In this document: in pieces, positions 22,401 through 34,153 of the stretch
Position numbering within the stretch: the stretch's first letter is position 1
Layout: every line of letters begins with the position of its first letter
From: Saxidomus purpurata
Taxonomy: Eukaryota; Mollusca; Bivalvia; Venerida; Veneridae
DNA: 64,000 nucleotides
Direction of reading: 5' to 3'
Assembly (NCBI GenBank): GCA_022818135.1
Contig: JAFMSR010000003.1
Coordinates: 31,073,962-31,137,961, forward strand
Notes under the pieces: model-generated
What the model was told of the DNA's origin: nothing
The model's database searches: none
The model's input: only the letters and a program-made list of their open reading frames with translations
Position numbers and translations under genes: made by a program

Positions 22401-22908
22401 ACAAAAATTTTAAGAAGACCACTGACTTAACCAATACATTGTACAGTAAACTGGTTATAAAGAACTCCTCGGAACCTATCAAATGTGTTCATTATATCTG
22501 GAGTTTCTTATAAGATATTATCTGTATATTGAACAAATTCTTTATATGAGATGTATCTGTACGTTTATATCAAATTACATGTATAATATATAACAAACAA
22601 TGTTTTTGAAGTCAAATGTAATGATTTTTGTGCCAGCAATGATGTTCTTTTTGATATACCTACTTATAAAGATCTGTAACGGTTACTCCTTGTACAATGT
22701 ATATGTATTTGTTTTACCCTAAATAGTAGGGCATAACTATTTTTTCAAGTGCTATTTTTTGGGCCATAAAAGTGGCAAAGACCTGAAGGGGATCAATCCA
22801 AATTATTTTTAATGCATACAGCATGCTTTTCACACCTGATTATATACAATGTACATGTTGATTATTGCGGAATTGTTTGCTGTATTGAGAGAGTAAAAAG
22901 TAAATTCA

Positions 22909-23659
22909 ACTAGAACTATCACTGAAGGTGATGAATACCCCCTGAACAACCCACTGACACAGTATTTAAAATTTATGTAATATTTGATGTTTTGATTATT
23001 GGACCTGCATAAACTTAATGCTTCTGTGAAGTATAATTAAATTTTGATCAGCGGGTTTGGAGATTAAAAGCGCACAAGATTTTACTATCTCGAGCCCCTG
23101 TGACCTTTGATCTAGTGACCCGAAACATAGACCATGCACAACTAGGCATCGTGCTTATCACTTCTAAGCCCCTGTGACCTTGACCTTTGACCTAGAGACC
23201 CAAAACATGGACCATGCACAACCAGACATTGTACTTATCACTTGTGTGAAGTATCATCAAATTCTGACCAGGGGTTTTGGAGATTTAGCGTCCACAAGAT
23301 TTTACCATCTCGAGCCCGTGACCTTTGATCTACAGACCGGAAACCTGGACCAAGCACAACTAGGCATTTTACTTATCACCGGTGTGAAGTATCATTAAAT
23401 TCTGACCAGGGGTATGGGAGATTTAGCGTCCACAAGATTTTACCATCTCGAGCCCCTGTGACCTTGACCTTTGACCTAGAGACCCGAAACATGAACGAAG
23501 CACAACTAGGCATTTTACTTATCACTGGTGTGAAGTATCATTAAATTCTGACCAGGGGTTTTGGAGATCTAGTGTCCACAAGATTCCGTCTACAGACAGA
23601 CGGACAGACAAGCTGAACCCAGTATACCCCCCTAACACTTTGTGTTCGGGGGGTATAAT
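22909..23659 (+). mobile_element. complete pearl-like element with three ~145-bp TGACCTTGACCTTTGACC units
   Basis: The head ACTAGAACTATCACTGAAGG contains a TCAC..GTGA hairpin. Three core units follow ('gtgaagtatcatcaaattct', 'aagattttaccatctcgagc', 'gtgaccttgacctttgacct'), then an ACAGACGGACAGAC seed and the tail hairpin TATACCCCCC…GGGGGGTATAAT at about 23620-23659. Head and tail match the 144-bp family although the core differs. Confidence 0.8.
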
Positions 23660-23879
23660 AATTATTTTAATATATATAAACTGTTAATCTTTATAAAACT
23701 GTTTTATTAGTCTTTTTGATGGGTATACGTAATGTTAACTGCCTATCTAAAATCTTTGCGGCGAAGCTTCTCTGCAAGCACGGCAGCCTTTTTCTGCAAA
23801 ACAGCCAATTGCTTGGGACATTACCAGCCCAAGCATCCTTTAACCATCCAAACAACGCATAGTCTTGTGAAAATCTTTT

Positions 23880-24640
23880 GGAATGTTATCAAGGAAAAGC
23901 TAACAGAGATCACTGTGACCTTGACCATGACCCACTGAACACAAAAACAGTAAAGATCATCTACAAGTACTGCATTTTACTATAATTGTAGAGTACAAAT
24001 GTACAGCACTGTGGTACTGTACAGTACATTAGTTCTAACACTAATCATCCTGTGAAGTTTCAAGACTATTGCTGATAATTGGATCTCAAAACATTGAGCA
24101 AAAAAGACTTTCGAAGTTAAGGTCACTGTGACCATGACCTTTGACCCACTGATCCCCAAAACAATGGGGATCATCTACTCAGTAAGAAGCTTGGAGTAAG
24201 TTGGTGATATGGAGCTAAAGATATGGTGTGGAAAACATTTTCAAAGTTCAGGTCACTGTGACCTTGACTTTGACCCACTGACCCCAAAAACAGTAGGGAT
24301 TGTCTACTTAGTAAGCCCAATCATCCTATGAAGTTTGAAGACTGTGGATATTTAAATCTCAAGATATTGAGGGGATAAGACTTTCAAAGTTTGGGTCTCT
24401 GTGACCTTAACCTTTGAGCCCAAAATCAATAAGGATCATCTACAGGTTGCAGGCAACCTTCTGAACAAGTTTGATAAAAGTTGAATGAAACTCATGACCT
24501 GTACTGCTATCAAGGAAAAGCTAACTGACGTCACTGTGACCTTGACATTTGACCCACTGACACCTTAAAAAATAGAGATCATCTACAAGTACTGCATCTT
24601 ACTGTTGTAGAAAACAAATGTATAGCACTGTGATACTGTA
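23880..24640 (+). repeat. tandem ~245-bp TGACCTTGACC repeat
   Basis: Same family as 2600-3471: 'atcaaggaaaagctaacaga', 'gtcactgtgaccttgac' and 'agggatcatctacaggttgc' recur about three times. A 'gtagagtacaaatgtacagc' / 'gtagaaaacaaatgtatagc' block is also doubled. Confidence 0.65.
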
Positions 24641-25037
24641 TAATTATACATTAGTTCTGTATAGTAGAAGTTTAGTCACATTCCTGCATTAAATCATTTT
24701 AATGTCTTTCTACTTTTTCATAACACTAGCCGCTATTTGCAGTGGATTGAAACAATCTCCTGTTGTTGTTTAAGAGGTCAATGCAAGGATGCTACAGACA
24801 ACTGTGGTAAAAAAACTGATATGTAGTATCAGAGAAAAAGAAATGTTGAAGGTTGACGATGTTGAACAACCAACCTGTACAAATAGCTCATCTAGAGCCT
24901 ATGACTCAGTTGAGATTACAATTAGCACTTGGTTATCAAGTAACCTAATCAAGTTTATCATGAGGTCATCATAACTCATTTTCGAAAACATTTTTGGCTT
25001 AATAAATACACATGTATATCAACAAAATATTATCTAC

Positions 25038-25178
25038 CCATGTAAAATAGTCCAGCATCCGCCAAATCCTGTGGTCTCTGTAGAGAAGTAGCCGGCCAAT
25101 TGGCATAAGACCTAAACCTGGCTTCCAGTTCTGAATAATGTGGGTGCCTTATTCTGTCTACAGTTAGTGCCTGACTCT
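25038..25178 (-). CDS. IAP-like protein, BIR2 first half
   Basis: The acceptor TTTGCAG|AG lies at 25179-25181 and the donor ATGG|GTAGAT at 25036-25037. The exon reads SQALTVDRIRHPHYSELEA, RFRSYANWPATSLQRPQDL and ADAGLFYMG. The R-x-x-S-Y-x-NWP motif and the closing GLFYMG are the N-terminal half of a BIR, and the split just before the zinc cysteines is exactly where the first BIR is split. Phases fit on both sides: two bases complete the codon left by exon 26514-26565, and one base is passed to exon 14654-14838. Confidence 0.9.
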
Positions 25179-25585
25179 CTGCAAATACATTGGCTTCAAT
25201 GTAATTCCTTCAACTTTTACTACAGTAGTCGCTTACATAGTCAGCTGCAAAAGGACTCTCTTTGAAGATTTTGATTTATAATCCGTGTATAATGTTCATC
25301 TGAACTAAGAAGGGAAAGCTCTGGATAGTTTACTTATATGGTATTAGTACGTTGGATTTTTTCTGTATCAACAATGAACAAGAGAATGGATTATTGCACA
25401 CCTGCGGGCTAATACCGTAATAGGGAGTGTGGATGTTACAGATTTTGCAAAATAACTCAAGTTGTAAGTCTGACCCCTTAATTCAGATCTTCAAGGCAGT
25501 AAGCTGTATATTGTATGTGGTAGGTAGTCTCTTAGTTTTGTGTAAGATTATTTTAGTATCTCTCAATAACCCTGATGTATGATAA

Positions 25586-26200
25586 AACAAGAGCTGTCCC
25601 TCACAAGTGACGAATGCCCCCGAAAGAGGTGCCTCACAGTCTGTGTCCTCTCCATGTGCTCAATAAATGTGCTATGTAATTTTAAAATCCTTCCATGCAT
25701 GACAGAGTAACCATGCATACAGTATTCCATTACTTTAAACACTAAGTGTGACCTTGACCTTTGAGGTAGGGACTTGGGTCTTGCACGCGACACATCCGCT
25801 TGATGTGCTAGACATTTGTGCCAAATTATTTTAAAATCCTTCGAAGCATGATAAAGTTATAGTCCGGACACAAATGTATGCATATATACAGGATTCCATT
25901 ACCTATAAACTCTAAGTGTGACCTTGACCTTTGTGGTAGTACTGTGGGTCTTGCACGTGACACGTCGTCTTGATGTGCTAGACATTTGTGCCAAGTTATT
26001 TTAAAATCCTTCAATGCATGACAAAGTTACAGTCCGGACACAAATGTGTGCATATATGCATATAAAGAGGAATCCATTACCTTCAAACTCAAAGTGTGAC
26101 CTTGACCTTTGAGCAAGGGACTGCGGTCTTGCACGCGACACATCGTCTTGATGTGCCAGACATTTGTGCCAAGTTATTTTAAAATCCTTCAATGCATGAT
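25586..26200 (+). repeat. pearl-like element, 5' part, ~175-bp core
   Basis: The head ACAAGAGCTGTCCCTCACAA is followed by three core units ('ttttaaaatccttcaatgca', 'agtccggacacaaatgtg', 'gtgaccttgacctttg', 'cttgcacgcgacac'). It stops at 26200 without a 3' hairpin. It is related to 1660-2180 near the other end of the gene. Confidence 0.7.
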
Positions 26201-26513
26201 TAAGGATTGGATTTGAAATGTAATCCTGTATATTGGTTTTAGCAAATTAAACAATACAGGACTACATTTTAAAATACAAAACTTGCTTCAAAGGTATACA
26301 CACTGTCTTTCAAAGGCCCCTAAGTATAGCTAGAATATCACCATTTGCCTTTGGGAAGTGAGAAATTTTCGCCGCGCCATGCCGCAGGAGTGCATACCCC
26401 TCCCTATCACTCCAAAAGTGGCTCCAACTTTTTTCAGCCCAGTGTGTGCCCTGACACATCATTTTATGCTCAGAACACAAGTTGTTGCTATTACCTATAA
26501 GTATTAAGCTTAC

Positions 26514-26565
26514 CTGAGGATGACTGATGGGCAAACTGGAACTGGTTATCTTGCAGTAGGTTGTT
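26514..26565 (-). CDS. IAP-like protein, small inter-BIR exon
   Basis: A 52-base exon with a strong acceptor CTTTCTTTCAG|AAC and donor TCAG|GTAAGC. It reads NNLLQDNQFQFAHQSSS in phase 0 and leaves one base, exactly what BIR1 exon 29601-29752 supplies and BIR2 exon 25038-25178 requires. It is a polar linker, and its support is the splice sites plus perfect phase. Confidence 0.75.
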
Positions 26566-26749
26566 CTGAAAGAAAGAAGTCAAAAATGGATATCAGTATA
26601 TTTAACCCTATCTTAACTGCTTCCAGAGTTTTACCTTGTATTGCTAGGTTAACAAAATTCAAAACTGATCAGTTTAATGGAATTGTCCCATCCAAATGTT
26701 TGTTTCTTTTTCCATCATCAAGATACCCTGAAGGCAGCAAAGTTATATA

Positions 26750-27333
26750 CAGGGTGATCATTAATATATGATAGGATAAGAAATCACAGTAAATTTGTTA
26801 AATTTTGCATTAGAGGTCTCATTTTGGTATTGATTTGAAGAAAATTGAATAAATTTTGTCTTGTAAATTCAAAATTTTGTCAAACGACATCATGGTAATG
26901 TAAACTTTCCTTGGATTTCCAAAATTGCACTTAGATTCTAGTCATAAATAATCAAACTTTACTATGAATTGGAGAAAATCCAACTTTGGTAAGAAGAAAA
27001 TTACAAAAAACTGTACACATCTCATATATTGAAGTACTGAAAAGACTAAATTCCACGATGAGATGGCATTGTGCAGTGAAAAAAGGACCGTTTTGGTGGT
27101 GTTTAGTGCTCACGGAACAATAGGGTCATATTTATATTGTTGGTTTTGGAGAACTAGGGTGTCTATGTTTAACACCTGCTGTAAAAATTGGAAATGTGTT
27201 TTCATATAACTTTACACATAAGACAAAATTTATGTATATGTGCTAAAATAATAGACATTGCCCAGTTGAATATAGTCAAAGATAAAGATCTTAGTACATT
27301 TTGTTATCCTATCATATATTAATGATCACCCTG
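26750..27333. mobile_element. mariner-like MITE, 584 bp, 30-bp perfect TIRs
   Basis: CAGGGTGATCATTAATATAT at 26750 and ten further bases are mirrored perfectly at 27304-27333. TA is duplicated at 26748-26749 and 27334-27335. The CAGGGTG start is common in mariner-type ends. The interior is non-coding and AT-rich. The undamaged TIRs suggest a young copy. Confidence 0.9.
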
Positions 27334-27335
27334 TA

Positions 27336-29449
27336 TGTGAAGAAATGTAATATTGATTTTCAAGTCAATTCATCAGTATTGGATTGCAAGAGATAAAACA
27401 TTAGCTATCAGAGCTTCCACAGTCTATCATTGCTTGCTGTTAAACTGATAAAACATAGCAAACAAGCTATATTTCAGAGTTTAAAGTTACATCTTTTCAC
27501 TTCCTTTAAATGTTTCTCACTTTACACACTTGATGTTCCAATATGCAGCCATGTTCAAACGCTACAAAACTTTGCTTGCCGGCTACCAATAGGACTACAT
27601 ACAAATGGTCATCATGATAGCAAAGCTCAAGTTTGCAGCTGAGGGTTATATCCTTTGAACACCTGTAACGTAATAAAACGTATACGCGGGTTAAGACAGG
27701 TTTGGCCTTCCATAGAAGTGACAGTGACCGTATGGAACACGTTTTGTCTGTATGAATTTAAAGGCTATGCCGACAGCTCCTGACTGTTGAAAACTCAGAC
27801 GTCCGAGGCAAATGCTGACACTTTTAGACGACCTTGAAAATGACCTTGGACACAATTTTACCAGCTTTGAAAATTTTCATTTTACCAACGTTCGCGTACA
27901 GGCCCCTGTGGGATAGTGTTTTGAGCGCGTGCAAATATTTTTTCACAGACATAAAGCAGACATGTCGTACTCAAACCTAGGTATATTGACATCTTATGAG
28001 AACGCTTGAAATTGACCTCCCGTTAGCAAAAAAAAAAAAAAAAAAAAGTCCATGCGCAGGTTAGCAGGCAGGGTGACCCCTGCGCGTGACCTCTGTAGGT
28101 GGGCCAATGGAAATTTTACTTTCATGTTACAGCTCAATCTATTTGCTGACGTATACAACACGCGCAGTAAACCGAAAGTAGCCAAAACGTGATGTACAGT
28201 GTTTACAAAAACGCATGCATGTCTGTCGAGTGTGTAACAAAATATGCCGGTGTCCAAAGGTTATAGCTTAAAGGGTCATTATGTCCCTATACCTCTTACC
28301 TGACTTGCACTTCAATGCCACCCCAAACCCTTTGTCATAGTTTTCATTTCAGTTTTCACTTAGTAAACAAGGACAATTTTTGTGTCATTAATTGACATAT
28401 ACTCATTAACATGATTAATGTCCAATCTGATAGTTGTGTTTCATGGAAAATCAACATTTCTTAAACAAACCTGCTAGAGACAAAATATTTTCATCAAAAC
28501 ATACATGTTTCTCCAAACAGGCAAAGCCTTTTTTGACAAAACCAATTTAATCTGATGTACTTTGGTCAGCCAAGGAGCATTTGTGTGAAATTATGTTTAA
28601 AGTATGAAGTTTTCTATAAAGGAAAACAGGAAATGATCCAAGCCATCTGATAGTGCAATATTTTGAATGAACAATAATCATTTGACCGTGGTTTATCAGA
28701 TTATAAGAAAATCACATTATCATGTTCCTCTATAACCAGGAAGGGAAAGCTAACACTAGCCTGTAATGTTGTCATATGAGGAGGTACGGCCGTGACCTTG
28801 ATGGGGCTTGTTTTGAAATCCCATCATACATTTAAGGAATTTGGTAGAGAAATATGTATTGTTTTTTTTAAATTATATTGAAATCTAGTAAATAGTTGTG
28901 AAGAAAATCTTTCTTTCTTTTAACTGTCATGGCAACCAGAGTACTAGTGCTGCACTGATCAACTAGATTTGAAGAGATCTCACAGAGGATCATGCAAGGA
29001 TGACTGCACTGACTATTTAACATCAATGGAAAAATTACGACTGTCGCGTTTACATGGACCTGTTTTGTTACACCAAGTAAACATTTACAAATCTGAGGTT
29101 CCATGTAAAGGGTCCAAACAATGAACAGCAAATTTTTAAAATTGTTTTGAGATGAAAGTGCACTAATTAAGACTGATCAAATTCACGATCATGGGTCTTT
29201 TAGTTATTTCAGTCTAGGTAGTGTGTCCTTAGGCTACAGTTTCTGTAACTGCAAAGCTTGTAAATTATTGAACAGTTACATTTTGTACTGTAGCAAAAAT
29301 TAAATGAATTTGGTGTCATTCTCTTTTACTTTTTCTGAAGTTAAAAAGTTTGCCTGAGATATGGAAGGTGAGTTAAAAGTGTTTACACAGATCCATTTTG
29401 TTTACGAGTGTTTGCGTAAACGTTTAAAAAATTCTGTAAACAAGACAGC
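27336..29449. other. intron sequence, little recognised
   Basis: Holds a 20-base poly(A) tract near 28028 and a faint GAGGGCC-type head ('agggtcattatgtccctata') at 28270. No exon with splice sites was seen. The open frames here lack codon or domain support. Confidence 0.4.
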
Positions 29450-29550
29450 TCTAACCAAAATGGTTTCAGAGGAGATAATATTTGAAGCAAATTGTTAAAT
29501 ATAGACAAAGAACATTGCTGAAGACCAATAACAATAGCTCACCACCATCT
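29450..29550 (+). repeat. GAGGGCC-family 3' relic
   Basis: 'tggtttcagaggagataata' followed by 'caataacaatagctcacc' matches the last part of the 15383-16366 element but is decayed. Confidence 0.4.
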
Positions 29551-29600
29551 CTTAGATACTTTCATTCCTTTTTAAGTTTTTAACGCACTTAAAGGCTTAC

Positions 29601-29752
29601 CCTGTATGCATTCAACAACTCTTGCCCAAGGAGATCTTTCAAGAACTGACAATCTGGTGAATGTTTTATATGTTCAAAAAGAGGCTCATCTGGTTCTGCC
29701 CACTCCTCCAAACCAATGCCACACTGGAAACATCTTATCTGGTCCAATCGCC
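29601..29752 (-). CDS. IAP-like protein, BIR1 second half
   Basis: The acceptor TTTTTTTCAG|GG lies at 29753-29755 and the donor CAGG|GTAAGC at 29599-29600. The exon reads RLDQIRCFQCGIGLEEW, then DEPLFEHIKHSPDCQFL, giving the C-x2-C…H-x6-C zinc site of a BIR, followed by a helix KDLLGQELLNAYR. It completes the BIR begun at the end of exon 30825-32691, and the split codon (G|GG) fits. Relative to BIR2 it lacks the groove Trp (HIKHS instead of HARWF) and the usual DPW Trp (EPL). It is therefore less likely to bind IAP-binding-motif peptides (inference). Confidence 0.9.
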
Positions 29753-29859
29753 CTGAAAAAAATGGTGACAAAATTTTTGTATATGCAAGTTTTTGATACA
29801 CAAGAGGATTGAAAGTCCCCAACTGAGTATGATGGAATGAGATGAGGGTACAAATTATA

Positions 29860-30240
29860 AACTTGTACTGTTCACAAGCTTTTTCAAGGATTTGACCTGG
29901 TGATCTAGTTTTTGACCCCACATGACCAAGTTTCAAACTACCTAGAAAATTATCAAGACAGACATTCTGACCAACAGCTGGTCTGATTTATCGATCTTGT
30001 GGCCATACACATTCAATGAAGGTTCGATTTCGATTGCTCAAAAATGTAGAATAAGTATATATGTAGATTCTCCATTGCATGGCCCAATTTTGGATTCTAA
30101 TTGGGTCCATAGGCAAACATGCCTGATATCTTGTGGCCATACACATTTCATCAAGGTTCGGTTTCGACTGAGTAAAAACCGTGGCTTCTAAAGTGTATTG
30201 TAAACAAGCTTAAAAAGAGCAAGGAATCCCTTGGCATGGA
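29860..30240 (+). repeat. decayed pearl-like core
   Basis: 'gacctggtgatctagttttt' resembles the 19330 family. Two units with 'cttgtggccatacacattc' and 'aaggttcg[a/g]tttcgact' lie at about 29995 and 30130. Confidence 0.45.
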
Positions 30241-30314
30241 CATATTTCTGTTCTGATTAGGCCTATAATCCATCTCAACCAAGATCTAAAGGCTAAAATG
30301 TGAATGTCTGTTAA

Positions 30315-30756
30315 AGCGACTGCACTCCAAATTCTTAGTAAATTTTATTTTTTTGGTAAAATCAATATATATTCAATTTGTCAGCATCAAGATTATTTTC
30401 TTTGTGTAAGAGCTAAAAATAAAGGTAGAAAAAAAACATTTACCCGAGCCAGGTTTTGAACTCGGATCTTTGCGCTTACAAAAAATTTACAGCGGCTTAA
30501 CCTACTACACTACGGAGTCAGCTGATTTGATGCGAGTTAAAAATATTGATATACCAAAGAGCCCACCCCGTTAGTCACTGGGTTATATATTCTACAATAA
30601 AAGTAAGCAAAACAACACATTTTAATTGTTTCTTTTGTTAGAAAACTTGTCACGTTATCATAATACAATGCCCCTGATACAGTAATGACAATTGTTTTCT
30701 TGAAATTGAAAATTTTCTTTTTTTAGCGTAACTTGTCCATCTGGAGTGCAGTCGCT
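30315..30756. mobile_element. TTAA-flanked MITE, 442 bp, with tRNA-like module
   Basis: The perfect TIR AGCGACTGCACTCCA (30315-30329 and mirrored 30742-30756) is flanked by TTAA at 30311-30314 and 30757-30760. TTAA targets belong to piggyBac and Kolobok elements, and the ends alone do not decide between them. It carries a minus-strand tRNA-like sequence. Confidence 0.85.
30445..30524 (-). other. tRNA-like sequence inside the TTAA MITE
   Basis: On the minus strand A-box-like TAGTGTAGTAGG and B-box-like GAGTTCAAAACC are correctly spaced, with a recognisable T arm (CCGAG TTCAAAA CCTGG). The anticodon stem is poor. Probably a captured tRNA or SINE head that could give Pol III transcription; not a functional tRNA. 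Confidence 0.55.
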
Positions 30757-30824
30757 TTAATAGACAGTCACAAAACATTCCTAAAAGGTCACCATGTGCA
30801 CTATGTATGTTAAAAGACAGATAC

Positions 30825-32691
30825 CTGTATAAAAGAAACCATAGATAGCCATTCTTGTAGCATCTTGTCCATTTGTTGTTGGCCAGTTAGAATATGACCT
30901 CTGTCTAGTTGGCTCGTCTGCATACTGTGGGTGTCTGGGTGGCTGCTGTGGTCGGCTGAAGCGACTTTCTGGCAACTGTCCACGAATCCTACTGACAAGG
31001 CCTCTTTCAGCATCTATTGATGGCATTAAATTTGTAGTTGGAGCAGGAGTGTTACTTGTGTATGTCTGAAATATCGATCCTGAAGATGTCTGGACTAGTT
31101 CTACAGGTGGATGGTTGAGACTTGCAGTTGAAGCATCTGATACCTGAGTCGGATACTGGTCTGGGATACCTTCTGCAGCCTGTGAACTATGGGTATGGCC
31201 CTGTGGATTGCCTCTTCCTGCTGGATACACATTATAATTTACCTTCCAAGTCATTTCATGAAGATCTGTGAGCTCTCTCAACAACCTATTTATTTCTTTA
31301 TAGTACTTATCAGTACTATTTCTTCTGAACAAAGACTGTGTAAATGCATCTTCATCAAACATATACTTCTCTTTGAAGTTCTCATATGTATTCCAAGACC
31401 ATCCCTTACTTCTGAAGGGTTTCTTTTGACGTCTCTTAACTATTTCTTCATCATCTGACCTTTTCTCAACATTACTTGTAACTTTTTCCATCTTCCTGCC
31501 AGCTACTTTCTTTGCATATTTTTTTCTTCTTTTCTTCATCTTCTTTAAACTTGTTGATGTTTTTTGCATTGCAAACTTTTTCTCTTGTTTTTCCGGCAAT
31601 TCTATCTGTTCCTTGTAGTATCCTGAAAGCATTTGCTCTGTATTGTAACATAGTCTTTTCTTCATAAAATGTCTGGCCTTCTGTTTTCTTGTCTTCTTAG
31701 AATACTTCCTTGATTTCTTTTTAAAGGTGCCTTTCTTTTCTCTAGCAGAACGCTTTATTGCTTCTCTCATTACTCTCCTGTTGAGAATAGAAGGGTTTAC
31801 AAATGCAGCGCTATTTCTTGCCTTCTGCAGCGATCCTATTGGTCCGGCATCTTTACCAGACTTTAAGAGAGGAGCTCTCATTTCATCTCCTGCATTTTGT
31901 TGATAAATCATTTTCCTTCTTGTAATAGAATCTCCATTTGACGATTCTTCTGAATTTATTGATTTCCTCGCATGTTTTATTTTTTTACCAAAATTAGTGT
32001 CTGTAGCAAAATGTGACCTCTCTGTACAAGAAAAACTTTTCAAAAGTGTCCCAGCTGATTTCTTGCAATTATCTTCAGTGTTAGACAAAAAAGGCTCATT
32101 TTGGTTTTCTTCTAATAATCCTGTTTCATCCCTTACAAAACTTCTCAATATAGCTGACTCACACTTTGGTCTTAGCTCCTCATGATGTACTTGACAGGTA
32201 AAATACTTTTTCTTCAACTCTTGGAGATCAAGTTGGCTTTCACCAGTTTTCACAGAGATAGTTCTATCATTAACACTTACATTTACTTCATTTCTTTGAT
32301 CAATTATTACAGCATTTTCCAAATTATTTCTTTTATTACTTGGTAAATGTGTATACTTTATTCTTCTCCCTCTTCCTTTTAGAAAGAATGTCTTGAAGAA
32401 ATTTCCATCACTTTCACAGAATACCACTTCCTTCCCATACTGTACAATGAATGTGTCCCTTAATTCCAGATCTTTACCACATTCTGCTGTTGCAATCAAT
32501 CTACAAATTATGTCCTCGTCTAAAAATCTGAAAAAGGCTTTGTCATCCTCAAAATGAAGAAGTATTTTAGGGTTATTTCTGCTTTTCTCTGATAACGTTG
32601 TTATCCTCTGTAAAGATGTCAGTCTGGTTGTATGCTTTGGGATACACACAGTAAACCAGCAGGGAAGTTCCAATGGCAATAGAGTGACCAT
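30825..32691 (-). CDS. IAP-like protein, first coding exon: unusual N-terminal region plus BIR1 start
   Basis: An uninterrupted frame of 622 codons plus one base, ending at donor ACAG|GTATCT (30823-30824). I place the start at the Met at 32691 (MVTLLPLELPCWFTVCIPK). An acceptor (TTATTTATTTCAG) at 32724-32726 lies 32 bases upstream, so the start codon sits near the beginning of its exon and a 5' UTR exon lies further upstream. If coding instead continued through that acceptor, the protein would be longer. Residues 1-120 look globular, alternating hydrophobic and charged (PKILLHFEDDKAFFRFLDED). Residues 310-430 are very Lys/Arg-rich (KKKSRKYSKKTRK; KKMKKRRKKYAKK), suggesting nuclear or nucleic-acid contact (inference). 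Residues 490-580 are a Pro/Ser/Thr/Gln linker. Residues 583-622 begin BIR1 (QRSYSNWP…GFFYTG). I do not recognise the head domain. Confidence 0.9.
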
Positions 32692-32935
32692 TTTACTTTG
32701 TTGATTGTCAGTAATTACAAAATCTGAAATAAATAATAACAATTTCACATATAGCCACTGTTTTGGCACACAAGTCAAGTAAAGTAAGTTAACAAATAGT
32801 TTTCAGTAATTTTTTAGATGAAAAGCACAAAAGTAACAATACATAATTACAAGAGGGCAAAGATGGCCCTATATCGCTCACCTTGGTACAAGTCCACTTG
32901 CCTGGTGGAAGATCACTAGATAATGTTATATACCA

Positions 32936-34153
32936 AACTAGAGCTATCACTAAATGTGATTAATACCCCCAAAAGACTGCTTTATAAACTGAGAAAGTTC
33001 GTAGTAACAGAATACCTTGCAAACAAACTAAAAAGAGATATTGTTCTTGGCAATAACTCTGTAATTTGTCAAGATGGAGTTATGGTTCTTGTACACTGCA
33101 CTTTCTCTCATTGTGCTTGACCATTGTATGAAGTTGTATTGAATTCCAACCAATAGTTTTCAAATAATGCTCCAGACAAGTAAAAGTAACAAAGGGCAAT
33201 AACTCTGAAATGAGTCAAGATAGAGTTATTGTTCTTTCGCACTGCACTTCCTCTCAATGTGCTCGACCATTTTATGAAGTTGTATTGAATTCCAACCAGA
33301 AGTTTTCGAATAATGCTCCGGACAAGGAAAAGTAACAAAGGGCAATAACTCTGTAATGAGTCAAGATTGAGTTATGGTTCCTGTGCACTGCACTTCCTCT
33401 CATTGTACTTGACCATTGTATGAAGTTGTTTTGAATTCCAACCAGTACTTTTCGAATTATGCTGCAGACAAGGAAAAGTAACAAAGGGCAATAACTCTGT
33501 AATGAGTCAAGATGGAGTTATGGTTCTTGTGCACTGCACTTCCTCTCAATGTACTTGACCATTGTATGAGGTTATACTGAATTCCAACCAGTAGTTTTCA
33601 AGTTATGCTCTGGAGAAGAAAAAATAACAAAGGGCAATAACTCTGAAAATACTCTAGATAGAGTTATGGTTCTTGTACACTGCACTTCCTCTCATTGTGC
33701 TTGATCATTGTATGAAATTGTATTGAATTCCAACCAGTAGTTTTCAAGTTATGCTCCGGACAAGGAAAAGTAACAAAGGGTAATAACTCTGTAATTAGTC
33801 AAGATGGAGTTATAGTTCTTGTGCACTGCACTTCCTCTCAATGTGCTTGATCATTGTAATAAAGTTGTATTGAATTCCAACCAGTAGTTTTCAAGTTATG
33901 CTCCGGACAAGGAAAAGTAACAAAGGGCAATAACTCTGTAATTAGTCAAGATGGAGTTATAGTTCTTGTGCACTGCACTTCCTCTCAATGTGCTTGATCA
34001 TTGTATGAAGTTGTATTGAATTCCAACAAGTAGTTTTCAAGTTATGCTCCGGACAAGGAAAATGCAACAGACCGCCCGACCGACCGACCGACCGACCAAC
34101 CAACCACCGGGTGACTCCTATATACCCCCCTAAACTTCATTTTGGGGGTATAA
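32936..34153 (+). mobile_element. 144-bp pearl-like element, complete, nested
   Basis: The head ACTAGAGCTATCACTAAATG contains the ATCAC..GTGAT hairpin. About eight core units follow, then (GACC)n at 34077-34097 and the tail hairpin ATACCCCCC…GGGGGTAT. The interrupted host reads 'ataccaa|ataagtttt' when compared with 15470-15480, so insertion produced no TSD beyond at most two ambiguous A residues. This is the copy that defines both ends of the family. Confidence 0.85.
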
